Part shown: piece by piece, positions 1-12,068 of the stretch | Layout: every line of letters starts with the position of its first letter | How positions within the stretch are numbered: the stretch's first letter is position 1 | Assembly: GCA_965644315.1 (NCBI GenBank) | Contig: CBFFRQ010000051.1 | Span: forward strand, 62,001 to 126,000 | Direction of reading: 5' to 3' | Length of the DNA stretch: 64,000 nt | Origin: Caecitellus pseudoparvulus | Lineage: Eukaryota > Bigyra: Bicosoecida | Made by a program: the position numbers and the translations under genes | Notes under the pieces: generated by a model | Databases searched by the model: none | Seen by the model: only the letters and a program-made list of their open reading frames with translations | What the model was told of the DNA's origin: nothing

Positions 1-168
1 TGCAGAGGACGGCTTGACCGTAGATTCGCGTTGTGCTGCAGCTGGCTGAGGTGACTCCGGCGCTTCGTCCAAAGGAGCGAGGCCAGGGGCCTCGAACGGA
101 GACGCCAACGCAGCAGCACCCATACGCGTCTTTCGTCTGCGACCACGTGCTCCTGTGGGTCTGGACAT
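1..168 (-). CDS. Hypothetical protein, N-terminus only (cut by the left window edge)
   Basis: Reading the minus strand from an ATG at 168-166, the frame stays open for 56 codons to the window edge. The peptide starts MSRPTGARGRRRKTRMG and continues Ala/Pro/Glu-rich, like the disordered N-termini of other genes in this window. The basic RGRRRKTR cluster could be a nuclear localisation signal, which is inference. A TGCGGAAATTG motif lies at 392-402, about 225 bases upstream of the start. No domain can be recognised in so short a piece, and an intron may intervene beyond the edge. The call rests on the open frame, the composition and the following non-coding gap. Confidence 0.4.
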   Translation of the reverse strand, partial: MSRPTGARGRRRKTRMGAAALASPFEAPGLAPLDEAPESPQPAAAQRESTVKPSSA

Positions 169-747
169 GCCAGGCTGCGACGCGGGCAGCAGCGACAGGG
201 GAGTGGCGGGTAAGCACGCGCCATGCTCGCGAAGCTGCTTCGCTCACGTGTGCCACCTCTCCGTTTGCAGAGCTTGGGGACGACACCTGGATACCAGGGG
301 CTGAAGATGGGGGGAGTACTTGTGCAGGCTTTGCTGGCTGTCGAATGGACGCTCTTCCGAGCCTGCGGGTGCAAGGTGGCCTGTGCTGAGCTGCGGAAAT
401 TGGCACAGAACTCAGGCAGACCTACGGGATGTTTTGCGCCTTGAGCCGAGCTGCCATGGCAGCTACAGAGGGCCCTCGACTTCTAGACTCCATGTTTTCA
501 ACCCTTAACCCCACTGCACTGCCCACCTTTCCCCGATGACCGTCTGCGCAGGCCCTGGAAGGTGAACGCCAGACCAACGCTGGCGCGTGCGTTGCGTGGG
601 TCGAAGGCGGAGCCCGACCTATCCCACCAGAAATAGGCATGCTGCCAACCTCGCTGCAACACAAAGGCTCTCGTGAATTGGGTGTGCGTCACGACTTCCA
701 CAGCTGGCAGTGCCGTCCCCACCCCCCACGGGCTGGGGAGCAACCCC
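169..747. other. Intergenic region, no gene recognised
   Basis: This stretch separates the start of the edge gene (minus) from the 3' end of the kinesin-like gene (minus). Short frames on both strands overlap without codon patterns or motifs that look like protein. The only element I can point to is TGCGGAAATTG at 392-402, which recurs near other gene starts. A GT...AG pair at about 199-270 on the plus strand resembles an intron, but no convincing exons flank it. Confidence 0.4.
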
Positions 748-2965
748 TTACCCGTGCTGCCGAGACCCTCGTCGTGGCTGCGCCTGCCGCCCATCGCCCT
801 CCATTTCCGCAGCAAGGGCAGACGCCAGAGTCTCCCGCCCATGCCCTTGGCTCTGCCCGCTGCCCCCCGCCACGCGCCACACGTCATCAGCCACCGAATG
901 CACAGCAGTCAATAGCGCCTCATCGTCCAAACCCTCCTCAGTAAATGAACTGGAGCCGTGCAGCTGCTCATCGCTGTGGCTTGCTGTGTGGCGGCTGCGC
1001 AGCGCTGCGCCGTGGCCGCGCGGCTGCTGCTGCTGCTGTTGCTGCAACGCAGCGGGGTGGCTGCCTCGAACGGCTGCTCGTCCGCGTGCTGCGGCGGCTT
1101 TCTGCCGCTCGGCGTCCAGCTCAGCCTGCAGTGCGTTGACTTCTGCCTCCAGGGCTGCAATTCTCTTGCGAGACAGCTGCACTTCGGAGCGTTCGCGCTG
1201 GCGTGCGGATTTCGCCTTGGCAGCCTCCTTCCGCGCTGCGTCACGGTCGGCGACGAGCTTGCCCACCTCCCCCTTCAACTTGGTCATGGTGCTTTCCATG
1301 ACATCTCGGTACAACTCGTAGTCCTTCACTTCGCTGCGCGCCTCCTTCAGCGCTGCCTTGAGTTTGCGCACGTTCCCACTGCTGCCGCCACCCGCACTGC
1401 CAGCCTCCGCCAGCGCCCTTTGCAAGCGAGAAATCTCCCCCTCAGCAGCCGCCTGCGCCGTTTCCGCGTCATCTGCACGGGCTGCAGCCGCTTCTGCAAC
1501 ACTACGCAGACGCCCTGCCTCTGCACGGGACGCTTCCAGCGCACTCAGCATGGCGCCAAACCAGCGTGCGTCGTCGTCACCCTGTGCGGCACGCTGCTCC
1601 ATTCGCAGCGCCACGGCACCAGCTTCGTCCATGCTGGGCACAGAGCTGGGGCGCATGCCAGACCAGGCACCACTGGAGGGCGACCCCGCCCCGCGGGACG
1701 TCTGCACGGGTGATGTGGGGGGTGCTGGTGCGTCGGCGGGCGTTTCGGCACTGGTTGGCGGCAGGGGCGGTACACGAGGCACTGCACGCTGCGAGGCTGC
1801 CTCCTGCCCCCCCCTGCCCACTGCCGGCAGACTGTCTGCAGCAGATGGCTGGCTGCTGGGGGAGCTGTGCACAGAGTGGCCGGCAGAGGGGGAGGGGCCC
1901 TGAGGGGGGGTGGCACCCCCCCCCACCAGGCGCTGCAGCCTCTGAGCGAACTTCAGGCTGGCCACGCTGGCCGCTGCGTCGCCTGCGCTGTCCCGCACTG
2001 CCGCTACCAGCAGCCCCTTGCCCTGTCCAGCCAGCAACGGGTGCAGCAGGTGAGTCAGTGCGGAATTTGCACAGGCCTCCTGCGTCACCGCCTGCCCGGC
2101 ATCGCCCCCTGCCAGGAGGCTCTGCAGGCTGCGCACCCACTGCTGCACGCCGTCTGGTGCGTTGGGATCAGCCGCTGATGCGTTTCCCATGAGCAGCACC
2201 GTGAAAGTGCTGACCAGGTCGCTGCCGTTGCGGCAGGTGAACACCCACCCCATGTGCTGTCCGGCAGAGGCAGGGCCAGGCGGGCCTCGCTTGGCACGCA
2301 CACCAGCCAAGAGCTGGCCCACCTCTGCGCAAGACTTCACGGCCACCTCCCACAGGCCCTGCACGCCGGGCGGCGAGCCAGCCCCGTGAGCCTCCGGCGC
2401 CAGGCACAGTGCGGCATCGTTGGCGCGCCCGCCCACAGCAGCCAGGACGTCAGACAGCCGCTCGCAGTCAATGCAGAACCACGACATGCGCACGGAGGAG
2501 ATTTCACCATTTGCCAGCGGGCCGTCCGGCGCGAAGAGCGGCTCTGCCACGGCGCCCAGCATGCCTGCGCCGCACAGCGACACAACGCACGTGACGGGGG
2601 AATGCGGCGGCAGCACGCAGACGAGAGGCGTTGGGCGGTGCAAGAGTGGGGCAAGGCATGGGAAATCGCTGTTTGCACGTACCTGCCGTGCTTGCATCCT
2701 CGACGAGGGAGTACTTGCCAGGGCTGTCCTCGCCAAAGACCGCCACCGTGCCGTGGCGACCGTTGGTCACCAAGCTGCCGATGTCCACGCCAGAGGCAGC
2801 CAAGATGACGTCGGCGCCGGCTCCCTCACCAAAGGCATTGTCAAGTTGGCCAGAGTACACGACATCGGGGGGGGCGTTCACTACGACCACGCCCGTGTCG
2901 TGGTGCAGGTCCAACACTGGCGAGCCTGCTGCCGATGAAACGCAAGCAACCACACTAGCAGCCAT
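748..2965 (-). CDS. Kinesin-like protein with degenerate motor domain and C-terminal coiled coil
   Basis: Two exons, 2965-2683 and 2564-748, encode 699 residues; the 118-base intron starts GTACGTG and ends GCGCAG, and the frame closes exactly. The N-terminal third aligns by pattern with a kinesin motor. 'GTVAVFGEDSPGKY' (residues 72-85) sits where kinesins have the P-loop GQTGSGKT, and a later 'LTHLL...SLKFAQRL' matches the motor's C-terminal helix. However, the P-loop Ser/Thr is Tyr, and I see no DLAGSE-type switch II, so ATP hydrolysis is doubtful. A linker rich in Ser/Pro follows, then about 190 residues of heptad-like coiled coil and a polyglutamine run. The likely role is a microtubule-linked or dimerising scaffold. 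It could instead be a highly diverged active kinesin. The kinesin relationship is inferred from pattern, without alignment. Confidence 0.6.
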
Positions 2966-3697
2966 AGTTTGAAGGTTTCCCACTCGTTTTGCCTGTTGAA
3001 AGGTCCTCGTGGGGTGTGCTACACGTGTGCGTGGTAGCAGGGTGAGCAACTGTGACAGTTGCTGCGCTTAGCGAGCGTGGAAAGCGCCCAAGGCAACGTG
3101 CAGTGGTGCAGCGTGAAACGCAAGGGTTGTACTTGCGCCGCTGCAGCTCACAGTGGAACCTCCAGTCGCAAGCGAGCAGTGTGCACTGGACACACTCACC
3201 TCGAAGAGGAACAACGCGGGTGTCTGTGAATTGTGCTGACTCCCTCCTTTCCGCTGCAGCTGCCGCCCCGACAGCTTTCCTCGCAGGTGGATGCGAGCAC
3301 CACACTCCGCTGCACTCTCGCTGCTGGCATTTGTTCAGAAGCAAAGGAGGCGGGCTGCTTGCGCACAGAGCTGTGTAGGTTTCCCGTGGAAGACTCCTGC
3401 ATGTCAACTTGCGGTGCGAGTGACTCGGTGGAACAGTCAGCCAGTATAGGAGCGGCCACAAGTGACTGCTCAAGGCAGTCCTTTCCTTTGCGATCCGCCT
3501 TTTTCCCCATTCGCCCTCTGACGAGGTGGCAATGATGCAGCGACTCACTAAATACAAACTCCATGGACTTCCCCAGCCCTGGGAGTCTCCATTCTTCTTT
3601 GTCAACTTTTCTTTGGCTTCAGGTGCACTCCCAGTGCTTGGCAGGCGAGCGCTGAGCCAGAGCGCTTCTCGCCGAGGTGCGCCTGCTCACACTCAGC
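2966..3697. promoter_or_regulatory. Divergent upstream region shared by the kinesin-like gene and PRP16
   Basis: This 732-base region lies between two divergent start codons and should carry both promoters. It contains a GTGAAACG element near 3113-3120, a sequence that recurs in non-coding parts of the window. A pyrimidine-rich stretch ending in CAG near 3600-3622 could be the acceptor of a 5' UTR intron for PRP16. No TGCGGAARTTG motif is seen here. Short open frames inside it show no recognisable protein. Confidence 0.4.
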
Positions 3698-6600
3698 ATG
3701 GACCAGAGCTTGGTGCGCGATGTGGGCGATATTCTCACAAGGGAAATGCACCTGCCAGAGGTAAACTTGGCATTCGCCAAGCACGTGCTGAAGGCAGGGG
3801 CGGACTGTGCCGACGCTGCGGCTTTTCATGTAAGTGCCTTGTCTGCCGGCTCGCACGCTGAGCTGCTGGGAACGCTGTGCTGGAGCCCTGCCCTGCACAG
3901 GCCGCCTGCAAGAGCTTCGGCGACATTTCTAGATCAGCCACCGACTTGATCTTCTCCAAGATGGGCCGGCAGGTGCAGCCAGCCCAGCCCTCCGCAACGG
4001 CAGGCAGCCAGTCAATTTCCGCGCCTGGCCCCGGGCCAGAGGCGGAGCAGGGCGAGACAGGAGCAACAGAGGCATACGTGCCACGGTCCTCACGGGGTGG
4101 TGGCATGGCCCAGACATCCCTCACGTCCAGGCCAGTCTTCAAGACGCGGTCGGCGCCCGGGAGCCGCCGACCAGGCAAGTCGGCGCTGGGCCTGGACAGG
4201 CTGGCAGCGCAGCGAGGACGCAAGCGCCAGCGCAGTGGGCCGGGCACCACGCAGGAAGACGCCGATGGCGACGACGACGATCCCTTTGGCGGCCCTGACA
4301 TTGTAATCGGGGGCGGCTTGCAGCGCCCTGAAGCGAAACCCACCCTCCCGCCGGCAACGGCCCCAGCCCCGGCACCCACTGCTGCGTCTGCCCCACCGCG
4401 GAGCGCAGCCCCCGCCCCGCCCAGTGCAGAGGTCGTGTCAGCTGCACAGCTCATCCAGGCCCAGGCGGCACTGAACAACGCTGACCTGGGCAGTGGCACG
4501 CGTTCCGTGGCTGTTCCGGGCGGCGCCGCCCCAACACGAGCACAGCGAGCAGAGCTGAATGCCTGGTGGGTGCGGCACCTGCGGGGGGCGCCATCTGTGC
4601 GATCACGGGGGGCCAGCCAGTGGGACAAGCGCACGACGGCGGACGGACGACCTCACATCGCGGACATCCTGGCAGGTGTGGCCGAGGCCGGCGGCAGCGG
4701 CGGCGTCGGTGCAACGCCCGTGTCGGGGTTCAGCGGCGGGGACACGCCCCGCAGCGTGGCGCAGGTGCCGTCCACACCCATGTCTGTCGTGTCCAAGTTG
4801 GAGGACCGCGTGGGGGGTCTGGGCGTGGGGGGGGATGACGAGTGGGACGCGCCGGTGGCGCTGCGTAGTGTGCCACAGCGAAGCGGCGGCAGCGGCGCCA
4901 CGCCCAGCACTGCGCCAGTGCAGGGATCAGGCATTGGCATGGCAGAGTCAGTGGATGACACTGCATCGGTTGTCGGCTCAGTGGTGGCAGGGGATGACGA
5001 CTGGGACCTGGTGACGAGCAATGCGAGCTCGCGGCGTGGCGGCTCTCGGCGGTACGGCGCATACACCCGACACCGTGACCGCATCGGGGAGGGGGGTGAC
5101 GAGGGCGACGATGATGCGGCCTTCGAACGGGCGTTCTACTCTGGGGAGGATGGTGCGGCCATGGGTGCTGTGGAGGGCGGCGGCGACGGCGCAGGTGCAC
5201 TTGCGGAATCTGCACGCTTCACAGCCCGAGCTGCGGCTGCCGGCATGGTGCCCAAGGGCGAAGCGAAGGAGAAGGGCAAGTCAGCCGCTGCGACGGCGAT
5301 GCACCGAGACCAAGAGGCTTGGGAGAACTCCCGTCTGCACCGTTCCGGCGTCGTGGCGGGGGGCCGAGTGGACCTGGACGCCATGGACGAGGGGGGGCGG
5401 CGCACGCAGCTGCTCGTGCGGAACATCCAGCCCCCCTTCCTGGACGGGCGCATCTCCTTCACGACACAGAGCGCCATGGTGCCTGTGGTGCGCGACCCCA
5501 CGTCAGACATGGCCATCATCTCCCGCAAGGGCTCTGAGCAGCTGAAGTGGATGCGGGCGGAGAAGGAGAAGAGCGCCTTCCGACCGAAGTTCTGGGAGCT
5601 GGGCGGCACGCACATGGGCAACGTGACGGGGGCGGAGGCGAAAGTGGAGGAGGAGCTGGACGAGACGGCCAAGGCTCAGGCTGCGCTGGCCATGGCACAT
5701 GAGCAGGTCGCAGAGGCCGAGGCTGCGGCGCCGTCTGGCGCCGACTACTCAGCTGCCGCGGCAGGGGGGCGGAACCCCACCACGGAAGCTGCCCTGCGCG
5801 CAGAAGCGGCCAAGCACGTGTCTGTGGCAGATCGGGAGGATGCGGGGGGGGAGGAGGGCGACTTCAAGTCGCGCTCGCAGTTCGCCAGCCACATGGGCGA
5901 GAAGGGCGCCGCCGTGTCCGCCTTCGCCAAGGGCAAGAGCATCCGGGAACAGCGGGAGTACCTGCCGGTGTTCGCGGTACGAGATGAGCTCATGCGTGTC
6001 ATCGCGGAGAACCAAGTCATCATCATCGTGGGCGAGACGGGGTCGGGCAAGACCACGCAGCTGACGCAGTACCTGCATGAGGAGGGGTACACGGACTTCG
6101 GCATGGTGGGCTGCACCCAGCCACGCCGTGTGGCAGCCATGTCAGTGGCCAAGCGAGTGGCAGAGGAGGTGGGGACACCACTGGGGGACACCGTGGGGTA
6201 CGCCATCCGTTTCGAAGACATGACGTCAGAGCGCACGGTGGTGAAGTACATGACCGATGGAGTGCTGCTGCGCGAGAGCCTGCGGGAGCCAGACCTGGAC
6301 CAGTACTCCGCCGTGGTCATGGACGAGGCCCACGAACGCAGCCTGAACACGGACGTGTTGTTCGGCATCCTCAAGAAGGTCGTGCAGCGGCGGCGGGATT
6401 TCAAGCTCATCGTCACGTCTGCCACCATGGACAGCGGCAAGTTCTCCGCCTTCTTCGGAGGCGTGCCCATCTTCCACATCCCCGGGCGCACCTTCGCTGT
6501 GAGCGTGTTCCACACGCAGTCCCCCGCCCAGGACTACATCCTCGGCGCTGTGAAGCAAGTGCTGGACATCCACATCACGCAGCCGCCGGGGGACGTACTG

Positions 6601-8220
6601 GTGTTCATGACGGGGCAGGCGGACATCGAGGCCACCTGCTGGCTGCTGGCGGACTGGGTGAAGCGCAAGGGTGTGAAGATGGGCCCCCTCCTCGTGCTGC
6701 CCATGTACTCGCAGCTGCCTGCTGACCTGCAGGCGAAGATCTTCCAGGCAGCACCCCCCGGCGCGCGGAAGGTCATCGTCTCCACCAACATCGCTGAGAC
6801 CTCCCTCACCGTGGACGGCATCAACTACGTCGTGGACAGCGGCTACTGCAAGGTGAAGGTGTACAACCCCAAGGTGGGCATGGACTCCCTCACAGTGGTG
6901 CCTGTGTCGCAGGCCAACGCCCGACAGCGCATGGGCCGTGCGGGGCGCACGGGGCCCGGCCTGTGCTACCGCCTGTACACCCAGCGCGCGTTCAAGGATG
7001 AGATGCTGCCGGCGACAGTGCCGGAGATCCAACGGACCAACCTGGGCAACGTCGTGTTGTTGTTGAAGAGCCTGGGTGTGGAGAACATGAAGGACTTTGA
7101 CTTCATGGACCCGCCCCCAGCGGACAACATCCAGAATTCCCTGTACCAGCTGTGGGTGCTGGGCGCCCTGGACAACACGGGTGCCCTGACGCCGCTGGGG
7201 CGGGAGATGGTGGAGTTCCCCCTGGACCCCGCCCTCTCCAAGATGCTCATCATGGGGGACCGCCTGGGGTGTTCGTCTGAAGTGGTCACCGTCGTCTCCA
7301 TGTTGTCCGTGCCAGGTGTGTTCTACCGCCCTCGGGACCGGGAAGAGGAGTCAGACGCGGCGCGGGAGAAGTTCTTCGTCCCGGAAAGCGACCACCTGAC
7401 CCTTCTCAATGTGTACCTGCAGTGGCGCAAGCACGGGTACAGCGGCGCGTGGTGCACGGAGCACTTCGTGCACATCAAGGCACTACGCAAGGCGCGGGAA
7501 ATCCGTCAGCAGCTCATGGACATCATGCAGCAGCGGCGCATGCAGCCCAAGACCTGCGGGCACAACTGGGACGCTGTGCGCAAGGCCATTTGCTCCTGCT
7601 ACTTCTACAACTCCGCGCAAATGAAGGGCGTGGGCGAGTACATGAACCTGCTGACGGGCATGCCGGCCCACCTGCACCCGTCCTCGGCCCTGTTCGGGCT
7701 GGGGTACACGCCCGACTACGTCGTGTACCACGAGCTCATCCTCACCACGAAGGAGTACATGCAGTGTGTCACGGCTGTGGACGCAGAGTGGCTCGCGGAA
7801 CAGGGCCCCATGTTCTTCGAACTGAAAGCCACCGGCGCAGCACGCCTGGCACAACGGCGTCGAGAACGAGCGGCACAGGCTGCCATGGACGCGGAGATGT
7901 CCGCCGTGGCGGCTGCTGCTGCCAAGGGCGGCATGGGGCCGCCTCCCTCCCGGCCGTCTGCTGCTGTCGTGGCTGCTGCGTCGGCTGCAGATGCGGGTTC
8001 CAGTGGCACGTTCCAGGTGGGCGCGGCGCTGCACAGGGCCAAGCGGGCCAAGGTGGCACGCTCCGCGACAGAGGCTGCGGCAGCCGCATCCTCTGCCCGG
8101 CGCCAGGAGCGCGAGGCTGCTGCCACCCCGCTTTGGAGCGGCCAGGGCGCCATCGCAACTCCTGGCGCCACGCCTCTGTCCCGAGGAAGGGGAGGGGGGG
8201 CTCGCAGGCGGGGCCTGTGA
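3698..8220 (+). CDS. PRP16: DEAH-box pre-mRNA splicing helicase PRP16/DHX38
   Basis: Exons 3698-3829 and 3901-8220 (intron GTAAGTG...CACAG, 71 bases) encode 1483 residues. The protein is an RNA-dependent ATPase that remodels the spliceosome after the first transesterification step, in the nucleus. Visible motifs are [10 protein letters not shown] near residue 754, DEAH near 851, SATMDS near 883 and [12 protein letters not shown] near 1053. These are followed by the winged-helix, ratchet and OB-fold regions typical of DEAH helicases. The first exon ([12 protein letters not shown]...) joins [10 protein letters not shown], as in PRP16-type N-termini. The N-terminal 650 residues are low-complexity and acidic, longer than in most orthologues. 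ATG 3698 is chosen because upstream in-frame starts are non-ATG. PRP22 or PRP2 is less likely, because the conserved block just before the helicase core is PRP16-like and there is no S1 domain. Confidence 0.9.
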
Positions 8221-8550
8221 CGCCGCGGCCTACGCTTGCACCAAATTTCACAAACCACAAGTTTCCATGGCGACTCAGCTGCTTGACAGGCTTGCGCGCG
8301 TGTCTCAGTGACTTCCGAGCCCTTTGCTCCAGGGACTGGCGCGGCGTTTCACTGCGTCAGCCTCCACCCACACTCATCCCGGCAGGCAGCGTGTCTTCCG
8401 GCTGGGGCGTGGGGAATAACTAGCGGAACTTGTATATCTAGGTCATTTACCTGCCCTGACTCGTCAGAGCAGTTCTGCCGGGCCTGTGGCATCCAGTGCG
8501 CTTGGCAACGCGTGGCGTTTCGCTGCAGCTTCACGCCAGATTCAGTCAGG
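8221..8550. promoter_or_regulatory. PRP16 3' flank and Rab-gene upstream region
   Basis: This 330-base gap holds the 3' flank of the helicase gene and the promoter of the Rab gene. AGCGGAACTTG at 8422-8432, about 120 bases before the ATG, is a variant of the recurrent TGCGGAARTTG motif. Two CGTTTCRC elements occur near 8344 and 8516. No coding sequence is recognised. Confidence 0.4.
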
Positions 8551-9440
8551 ATGGCTGACGCGTCCACTCGTGATGTGAAGGTGGTGCTGTTGGGGGACAC
8601 AGGTGTGGGAAAATCGTCCATTGTCAGGAGGTTTGTCACAGAGGCCTTTGACAGGTACAGCGAGCCCACCATCGGGTACGTGCCGACAGTCCAGTCGGGC
8701 GCTGCCAGAACCCAGCATGCTCCGTGGGCATTTCCAGCGGCTGAACACTGGCACACAACGGCTCACACCCGGTGCATTCACAGGGCGTCTTTCATGTCCA
8801 AAGCCATGCAGGTGGATGGGCAGTCCATCAAGTTCCAGGTGCGATGTCGCGCAGTGTGTGTGCCGGCGGCGTGGTGGCAGTCGCCTCTCCGCCCTGGCGT
8901 GAGCTGCGGGTGACCCGGCTTCCACCGTCGCGCAGTGGTTCTGCGCCCTTTCCTCCACGCTCCCACCGCGGCACCTCCCCTCCCACACCCCACTCATCCT
9001 TGCACCACCCTTTCTCGCAGATTTGGGACACCGCCGGGCAGGAAAAGTACCACAGCCTGGCCCCCATGTACTACCGCGGCGCCGCTGCCGCCATCCTCGT
9101 GTACGACATCACCCGCAACGGCTCCTTCGACACCCTGCGCAACTGGGTGAAGGAGCTGCAGACCAACGGGCCAGCTGGCATTGTCCTGAGTGTCGTGGGC
9201 AACAAGTGTGACTTGGCGGAGCAGCGCGCCGTGCCCATCGCCGGTGCACAGGAGTATGCTCAGGACATGGGGGCGGAGTTCTTCGAGACCTCCGCCAAGG
9301 CCGACACCAACGTGCGGGACGTGTTCCAGGGCATCGCGGCGCGCCTGCCCCCCCCGGGTGGCGATGGCGGGCGGGAAGAGGACGTGGAGCTAGGCGCCCG
9401 CAGTGGCGGGGGGGACGGCAAGGGCGGCTGCCCCTGCTGA
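8551..9440 (+). CDS. Rab5/Rab22-like small GTPase
   Basis: Three exons, 8551-8675, 8784-8838 and 9021-9440, give 199 residues with exact frame closure. Donors are GTACGTG and GTGCGAT; both acceptors are CAG. All G-box motifs are present: GDTGVGKSS (P-loop, residues 15-23), the switch I region ending [18 protein letters not shown] (switch II), NKCDL and ETSAK. The switch region (ASFMSKAM...[25 protein letters not shown]) is of the Rab5/Rab21/Rab22 type, regulators of early endosome fusion. The tail ends KGGCPC, with two cysteines for geranylgeranylation. The first intron splits the effector loop just after the invariant Gly. Assignment to exactly Rab5 rather than Rab22 is not secure. Confidence 0.9.
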
Positions 9441-9484
9441 CGGCTCGCGTGTGTTCCAGGAATGCATTGGCTGCTGCAGGGTGC

Positions 9485-10235
9485 TCAGGCCATGGTCAGC
9501 TCCATGATGGCGTTCACCATGTCGCCGTCGTTGCTCTTGAGGGCCTTGATGGCGGCGGCGCGCGACACGTCGGCCTGCTGCATGACCAGCTCGATGTCCT
9601 TGGCCTCCAGGTCGCCGGCGTCCACGTCCTCCTCATCAGCGGCGTCGTCAGACTTGCCGGCGTCAGCAGAGGCGGCGCCAGCGGCGGCCTGCTGGGCGGC
9701 GGCAGAGGTGGGCATCTGGAACTGCTGCGCGGCAGCGGCGGCGGCCTGCTGGGACAGGTCCTCGATCTTGGCCTCGCCGAAGACGACGTAGGTGTCAGAG
9801 TTGCTGCTCTTGTACACATCGGGGCTGGAGAACACGAACAGGATCTGAGGGGGGGGGGGCGAGGGCAGCGGTGTGCGGCAGTGTCCGTGGAGCGGAAATC
9901 GACGCCTGGCGATGGCCCAACGCACGTTCTTGCTCTTCTTGATGGTGATGCGGGTGATGCCAGGCACGGGCTTCATGCCCAGCTTCTGGATGGCCTTGCG
10001 GCTCTTCTTCTCGGCGCGGTTGGCCTTGCTGCTGCCAGAGCTGGTGGTCTCTGTGAAACGAACATGTCAGTGCGGCAGTGCAGCAAGGCCAGCACACGAC
10101 GCAAGCAGACCTCGCGTCCGCAGGCGCACGGCACGCACCCTCCTCGGCAGTCTCCTCAGCAGCAACCTCGGGCTCCTCGACGGGGGTCTCCTCAGCGGGG
10201 ACCTCCGCGGGCTTGGTCTCGGCAGTGGTGGCCAT
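9485..10235 (-). CDS. Nascent polypeptide-associated complex subunit alpha
   Basis: Three exons, 10235-10139, 10050-9926 and 9844-9485, encode 193 residues. Introns of 88 and 81 bases start GTGCGTG and GTGCGTT. An acidic N-terminus rich in Glu/Pro is followed by the NAC domain ([19 protein letters not shown], then [11 protein letters not shown] and [13 protein letters not shown]). A C-terminal UBA domain follows ([23 protein letters not shown]...[11 protein letters not shown]). With the beta subunit it binds ribosomes near the exit tunnel and shields nascent chains. The size and order of parts match the family. It is transcribed divergently from CBP20 and convergently with the Rab gene, leaving only 44 bases between stop codons. 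Confidence 0.95.
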
Positions 10236-10651
10236 GTTGACTGGTGTGGTGTGTCGTGTCAGTTGCTACGCAGCAGGAAGCAGCAGGCTCAGGGGCAGGC
10301 AATGCGGTGGGAGCTGTTGGAGAGTTGAAAGTACACTGATATGGTCCTGTGTGCGTTGCCTTTCTGCCCCGCATGCACCGCAGTGCGAGGGGGGCTCCAC
10401 TGCGGCCGAGTTGCGGATTTCGACGACCACCTGCCTGCCACACACCCCCCTCCCCCCTGTGCGACAAGCAGCCGCTCAACTACAACCTCAGCTTGCTTCA
10501 ATTTAAACACAGCCATGAGACGCCCATCTCCGTACGCGCTGCTGAACTCTCACACGGCTGCTTGAATCCGAGTGGCGGTGCGAGTTTGCGGAAGTAGCCA
10601 CTTGCACTGACAGTGCCTTGTTGGCTGCCTGGCACTCGACGGCGCAGCGCC
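10236..10651. promoter_or_regulatory. Divergent promoter between NAC alpha and CBP20
   Basis: This 416-base region separates the two start codons. TGCGGAAGTAG at 10587-10597 lies about 55 bases before the CBP20 ATG on its sense strand. The 12-base core GCGGAAGTAGCC recurs upstream of RPS26 (minus orientation, 61086-61097). No gene is seen inside the gap. Confidence 0.45.
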
Positions 10652-11795
10652 ATGGCATCCATTCTCAAGTTCTTCAACGGACAGGCCCAGAGGTATCATG
10701 CCTCGGCTAAGCGGTACGCCCACTGCGCGCTTTGGCGCGACACGCCTTTGGCGTCTTGCACAGCTTTCCGCACCTTGCTGCCCAGATACAAGACCCCCGA
10801 CAACAGGGCGGTGGCTGCCGCGACCTCCAAGACGCTGTATGTGGGCAACTTGGCCTTTGTCACGACGGAGCAGCAAATCATCGAGGTGTTCCGGCGGTGC
10901 GGCCCAGTGAAGCAGGTGATCATGGGCCTCAACCGCGAAAGCCGCAAGCCTTGTGGCTTCGCCTTCGTCATGTGCGTGCCGGCCAGCCCACGGGCCCCAG
11001 GCCAGCCAGCACTGCACGCACCCCCCAACTCCGCTGCACTTGCCCAGCTACCATCGCCGTGACAGCGTCGTGGCGGCGATGAACTACCTCAACGGCAGCA
11101 AGCTGGACAACCGGTACATCCGCCTGCAAATCGACAAGGTGCGTGACGCAGCCCTCAGAGCCTGAACCGGATACGCACACCAACGACAGTCTTCAGTCTG
11201 CCCCCCACTGCCTGTGACTGACTCGGTTGAGTCACGACTCCCCGAGCCTGTGCAACATGAAACGCAGCCGTTTCAACACCGCTGACAGGCAGCCTCTCAC
11301 GCCTGCAGTGGCTTTTGACGTCTCACATCCACCACGCTTCCTGCGCAGGGTTTCCGTGAGGGACGCCAATTCGGCCGCGGTGTCACTGGCGGCCAAGTGC
11401 GTGATGAGTTGCGTGTGGACTTTGACGGCGGGCGTGGTGGCCTCGGCGTCTTGGCAGCGCAGCGCACGGCACTCTCACGCCGCTCAGCGGGACACCGCGC
11501 CAGCATGGCTGAGTTCACTGCTCAGTACGCAGAGGGGTCAGGCGGTGGTGGGCACGTGCGTCGGCGTGGCGGAAACGGTGGCGCGGCGTGGGATGGCCAG
11601 AAACGCCGCCGAGGGCGTGGAGGGCACGACCGCCGCCGCAGAGAGCCCGTTGCTCAGCGGTACAGCGCGCCAGGTGCTGCCGCCCAGCGGCCGCTTGAGG
11701 AGCGCCTGCACAGTTCCCTGGGTGCCGCTCCAGCCGGAGGTGGCGGAGGCCGGCGGCAGCGCAGCCCCCCACCGCACAGGGTGCAAGGGGAGTAG
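10652..11795 (+). CDS. NCBP2: Nuclear cap-binding protein subunit 2 (CBP20)
   Basis: Four exons, 10652-10713, 10786-10971, 11048-11138 and 11349-11795, encode 261 residues. Introns of 72, 76 and 210 bases all have C at +4. CBP20 binds the m7G cap of nuclear transcripts as a heterodimer with CBP80. The RRM is clear: RNP2 TLYVGNLAF and RNP1 CGFAFV. It is followed by the diagnostic CBP20 segment [32 protein letters not shown] that wraps the cap. The C-terminal tail is unusually long, about 100 residues rich in Arg/Gly, probably for RNA or protein contacts. Intron 3 contains GAAACGC and GTTTCAAC elements. Confidence 0.93.
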
Positions 11796-12068
11796 TGCTG
11801 CGTGTGTCTGGTGTCTACTGCTGCGTCGCCTGTTTGCGTCAAATGTAATTGTTGTTACTTGCGCTGGGTGTCATCCCAGCACAGAGTCCGGGTTGTCAAG
11901 CCCGGCGTGCAGCCAATTTCAGACGACCACTTCGCCCTGCTTCACCACGAGCTTGTTCTTTGTCTCTGCACACGGGACAGTGCATCACGTTCTCCTCTGC
12001 GCAGCGCTCCTTGCAGCAGTGTTGGCGTGGTGGCTTGCGGAAGTTGCTGCGCCACCCAAGTCTAAAAC

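Noticed and set aside
3735-4634. 299-codon minus-strand frame over the PRP16 N-terminus
   Set aside because: It is antisense to a conserved gene and includes its intron.
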